In this document: positions 63,424 through 64,000 of the stretch, in pieces
Layout: every line of letters starts with the position of its first letter
How positions within the stretch are numbered: position 1 is the stretch's first letter
DNA from: an uncultured Coriobacteriaceae bacterium
Lineage (GTDB): Bacteria; Actinomycetota; Coriobacteriia; Coriobacteriales; Atopobiaceae
DNA length: 64,000 bases
Reading direction: 5' to 3'
Assembly: GCA_902779675.1 (NCBI GenBank)
Contig: CACZCK010000004.1
Location: 62,001-126,000, forward strand
Made by a program: the position numbers and the translations under genes
Notes under the pieces: generated by a model
Database searches by the model: none
What the model saw: only the letters and a program-made list of their open reading frames with translations
What the model was told of the DNA's origin: nothing

Positions 63424-64000
63424 TTACAGCAGCCCGTTGCAGGACCTCATGAAGTCATCCATGAGCTTGAGCATGTAGGGAGTCCAGAACTCAGGACCGC
63501 CATGGTCGGCACCCTGCAGCAGGTACATCGTCGCATCGTGTCCCGTCTCCTTGAGACGCCTGTACAGCACCTCGCTACAGCGGGCGTTCACGATGCGGTC
63601 CTTGGTGCCGTGGATAATCAGCATGGGCGGCATCTCGGTCTCCTCAAAGATGTTGCACTCCGCTGATATCTGGCACTGCACCTCGGGATGCTCGCGAAGG
63701 TCGAGCTTGGTAAGCCACCCTTCCGGGCTCTCCCTCTCGAGGTGGTGTGTGTTCGACGGGTTGGAGTCGTCGAACATCACCGTGACGCTGCCGAACTGGT
63801 CGATGATGCCGTTGACCTCCGCAGAGACAGACGGGTCGATCTTCTCGCTGTCGTCCTCATGCACCAGCGATGTGAACACCACCGTGTGGCCGCCTGACGA
63901 GCTGCCCATGAGCACGATCTTGTCAGGGTCGACGTGGTACTCGTCCGCATGCAGGCGCATGAAGCGGACGGCGTTCTTGACGTCGATGACCTGGGCAGGG
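63424..64000 (-). CDS. Alpha/beta-hydrolase esterase, 3' part
   Basis: The frame is open to the right edge, so the 5' end is missing; about 192 residues are visible. It belongs to the BD-FAE/acetyl-esterase type: AVRFMRLHADEYHVDPDKIV, nucleophile elbow GSSSGG, Asp in IIHGTKDRIV and His in GADHGG complete the Ser-Asp-His triad. Such enzymes remove acetyl groups from xylan or other plant glycans, which fits the glycoside-use genes around it. The ATG at 63960 is internal: upstream codons encode PAQVIDVKNAVRF, the continuing fold. Confidence 0.82.
   Translation of the reverse strand, partial: PAQVIDVKNAVRFMRLHADEYHVDPDKIVLMGSSSGGHTVVFTSLVHEDDSEKIDPSVSAEVNGIIDQFGSVTVMFDDSNPSNTHHLERESPEGWLTKLDLREHPEVQCQISAECNIFEETEMPPMLIIHGTKDRIVNARCSEVLYRRLKETGHDATMYLLQGADHGGPEFWTPYMLKLMDDFMRSCNGLL

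Overview
The window looks like the chromosome of a high-GC, anaerobic, sugar-fermenting actinobacterium of the class Coriobacteriia, most likely an Olsenella/Atopobium-type organism. This is inferred from gene content (acetyl-type lysine genes, a SUF operon of actinobacterial type, beta-glucoside PTS with several family 1 glycosidases, no respiratory genes) and from strong GC bias at third codon positions; no rRNA or tRNA gene is present to confirm it.

Layout. 1-8.5 kb: the start of a recombination exonuclease-like gene running off the left edge, a TrpR-like regulator, a small membrane protein, a lipase-fold protein, a lactaldehyde/propanediol-type alcohol dehydrogenase, a DUF218 membrane protein, pyridoxal kinase and a DUF3825 protein. 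8.5-12.7 kb: a large, lower-GC TIR/transmembrane/propeller gene behind a TetR regulator, probably an acquired accessory module. 12.7-21.4 kb: a phospho-beta-glucosidase, a PurF homologue without the glutaminase cysteine, a glutathione peroxidase interrupted by an amber codon, peptide deformylase, and gatCAB. 21.5-28 kb: a secreted beta-helix/ricin-lectin protein, a flotillin, a NUDIX hydrolase and a HAD phosphatase. 28.2-33.8 kb: sufCBDSU plus an Rrf2 regulator. 34-38.3 kb: a three-gene flavin/iron-sulfur complex (NuoE-like, NuoF-like, GltD-like fusion) that resembles the Sporomusa-type electron-bifurcating transhydrogenase. 38.4-42.1 kb: an XRE regulator, an acetyltransferase, class II aldolase and a membrane protein. 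42.1-49.3 kb: lysine biosynthesis (lysA-dapA-dapB-dapH behind a lysine riboswitch) next to an M20 deacylase and an aminotransferase that could supply the two missing acetyl-pathway steps. 49.6-52.8 kb: a TPP-riboswitch-controlled thiamine-precursor uptake operon. 53-58.5 kb: an integrase remnant, an RpiR regulator and a PTS/beta-glucosidase operon. 58.7-64 kb: regulator fragments, an MFS transporter, a sugar acetyltransferase, a third family 1 glycosidase and the 3' part of an esterase.

Most striking observation: two copies (27948-28135 and 39853-40048) of an intergenic element with a 120-nt core that is about 86% identical between copies and ungapped, each enclosed by a 34-38 bp stem whose sequence is completely different in the two copies yet nearly perfectly self-complementary. 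That pattern points either to a structured RNA or to a small element that lives in the loops of long hairpins. A third long hairpin (40-bp perfect stem, 14298-14383) carries no core. Other notable points are candidate RpiR operators on both sides of the regulator gene, the amber-interrupted peroxidase, and several truncated regulators in the last 6 kb.
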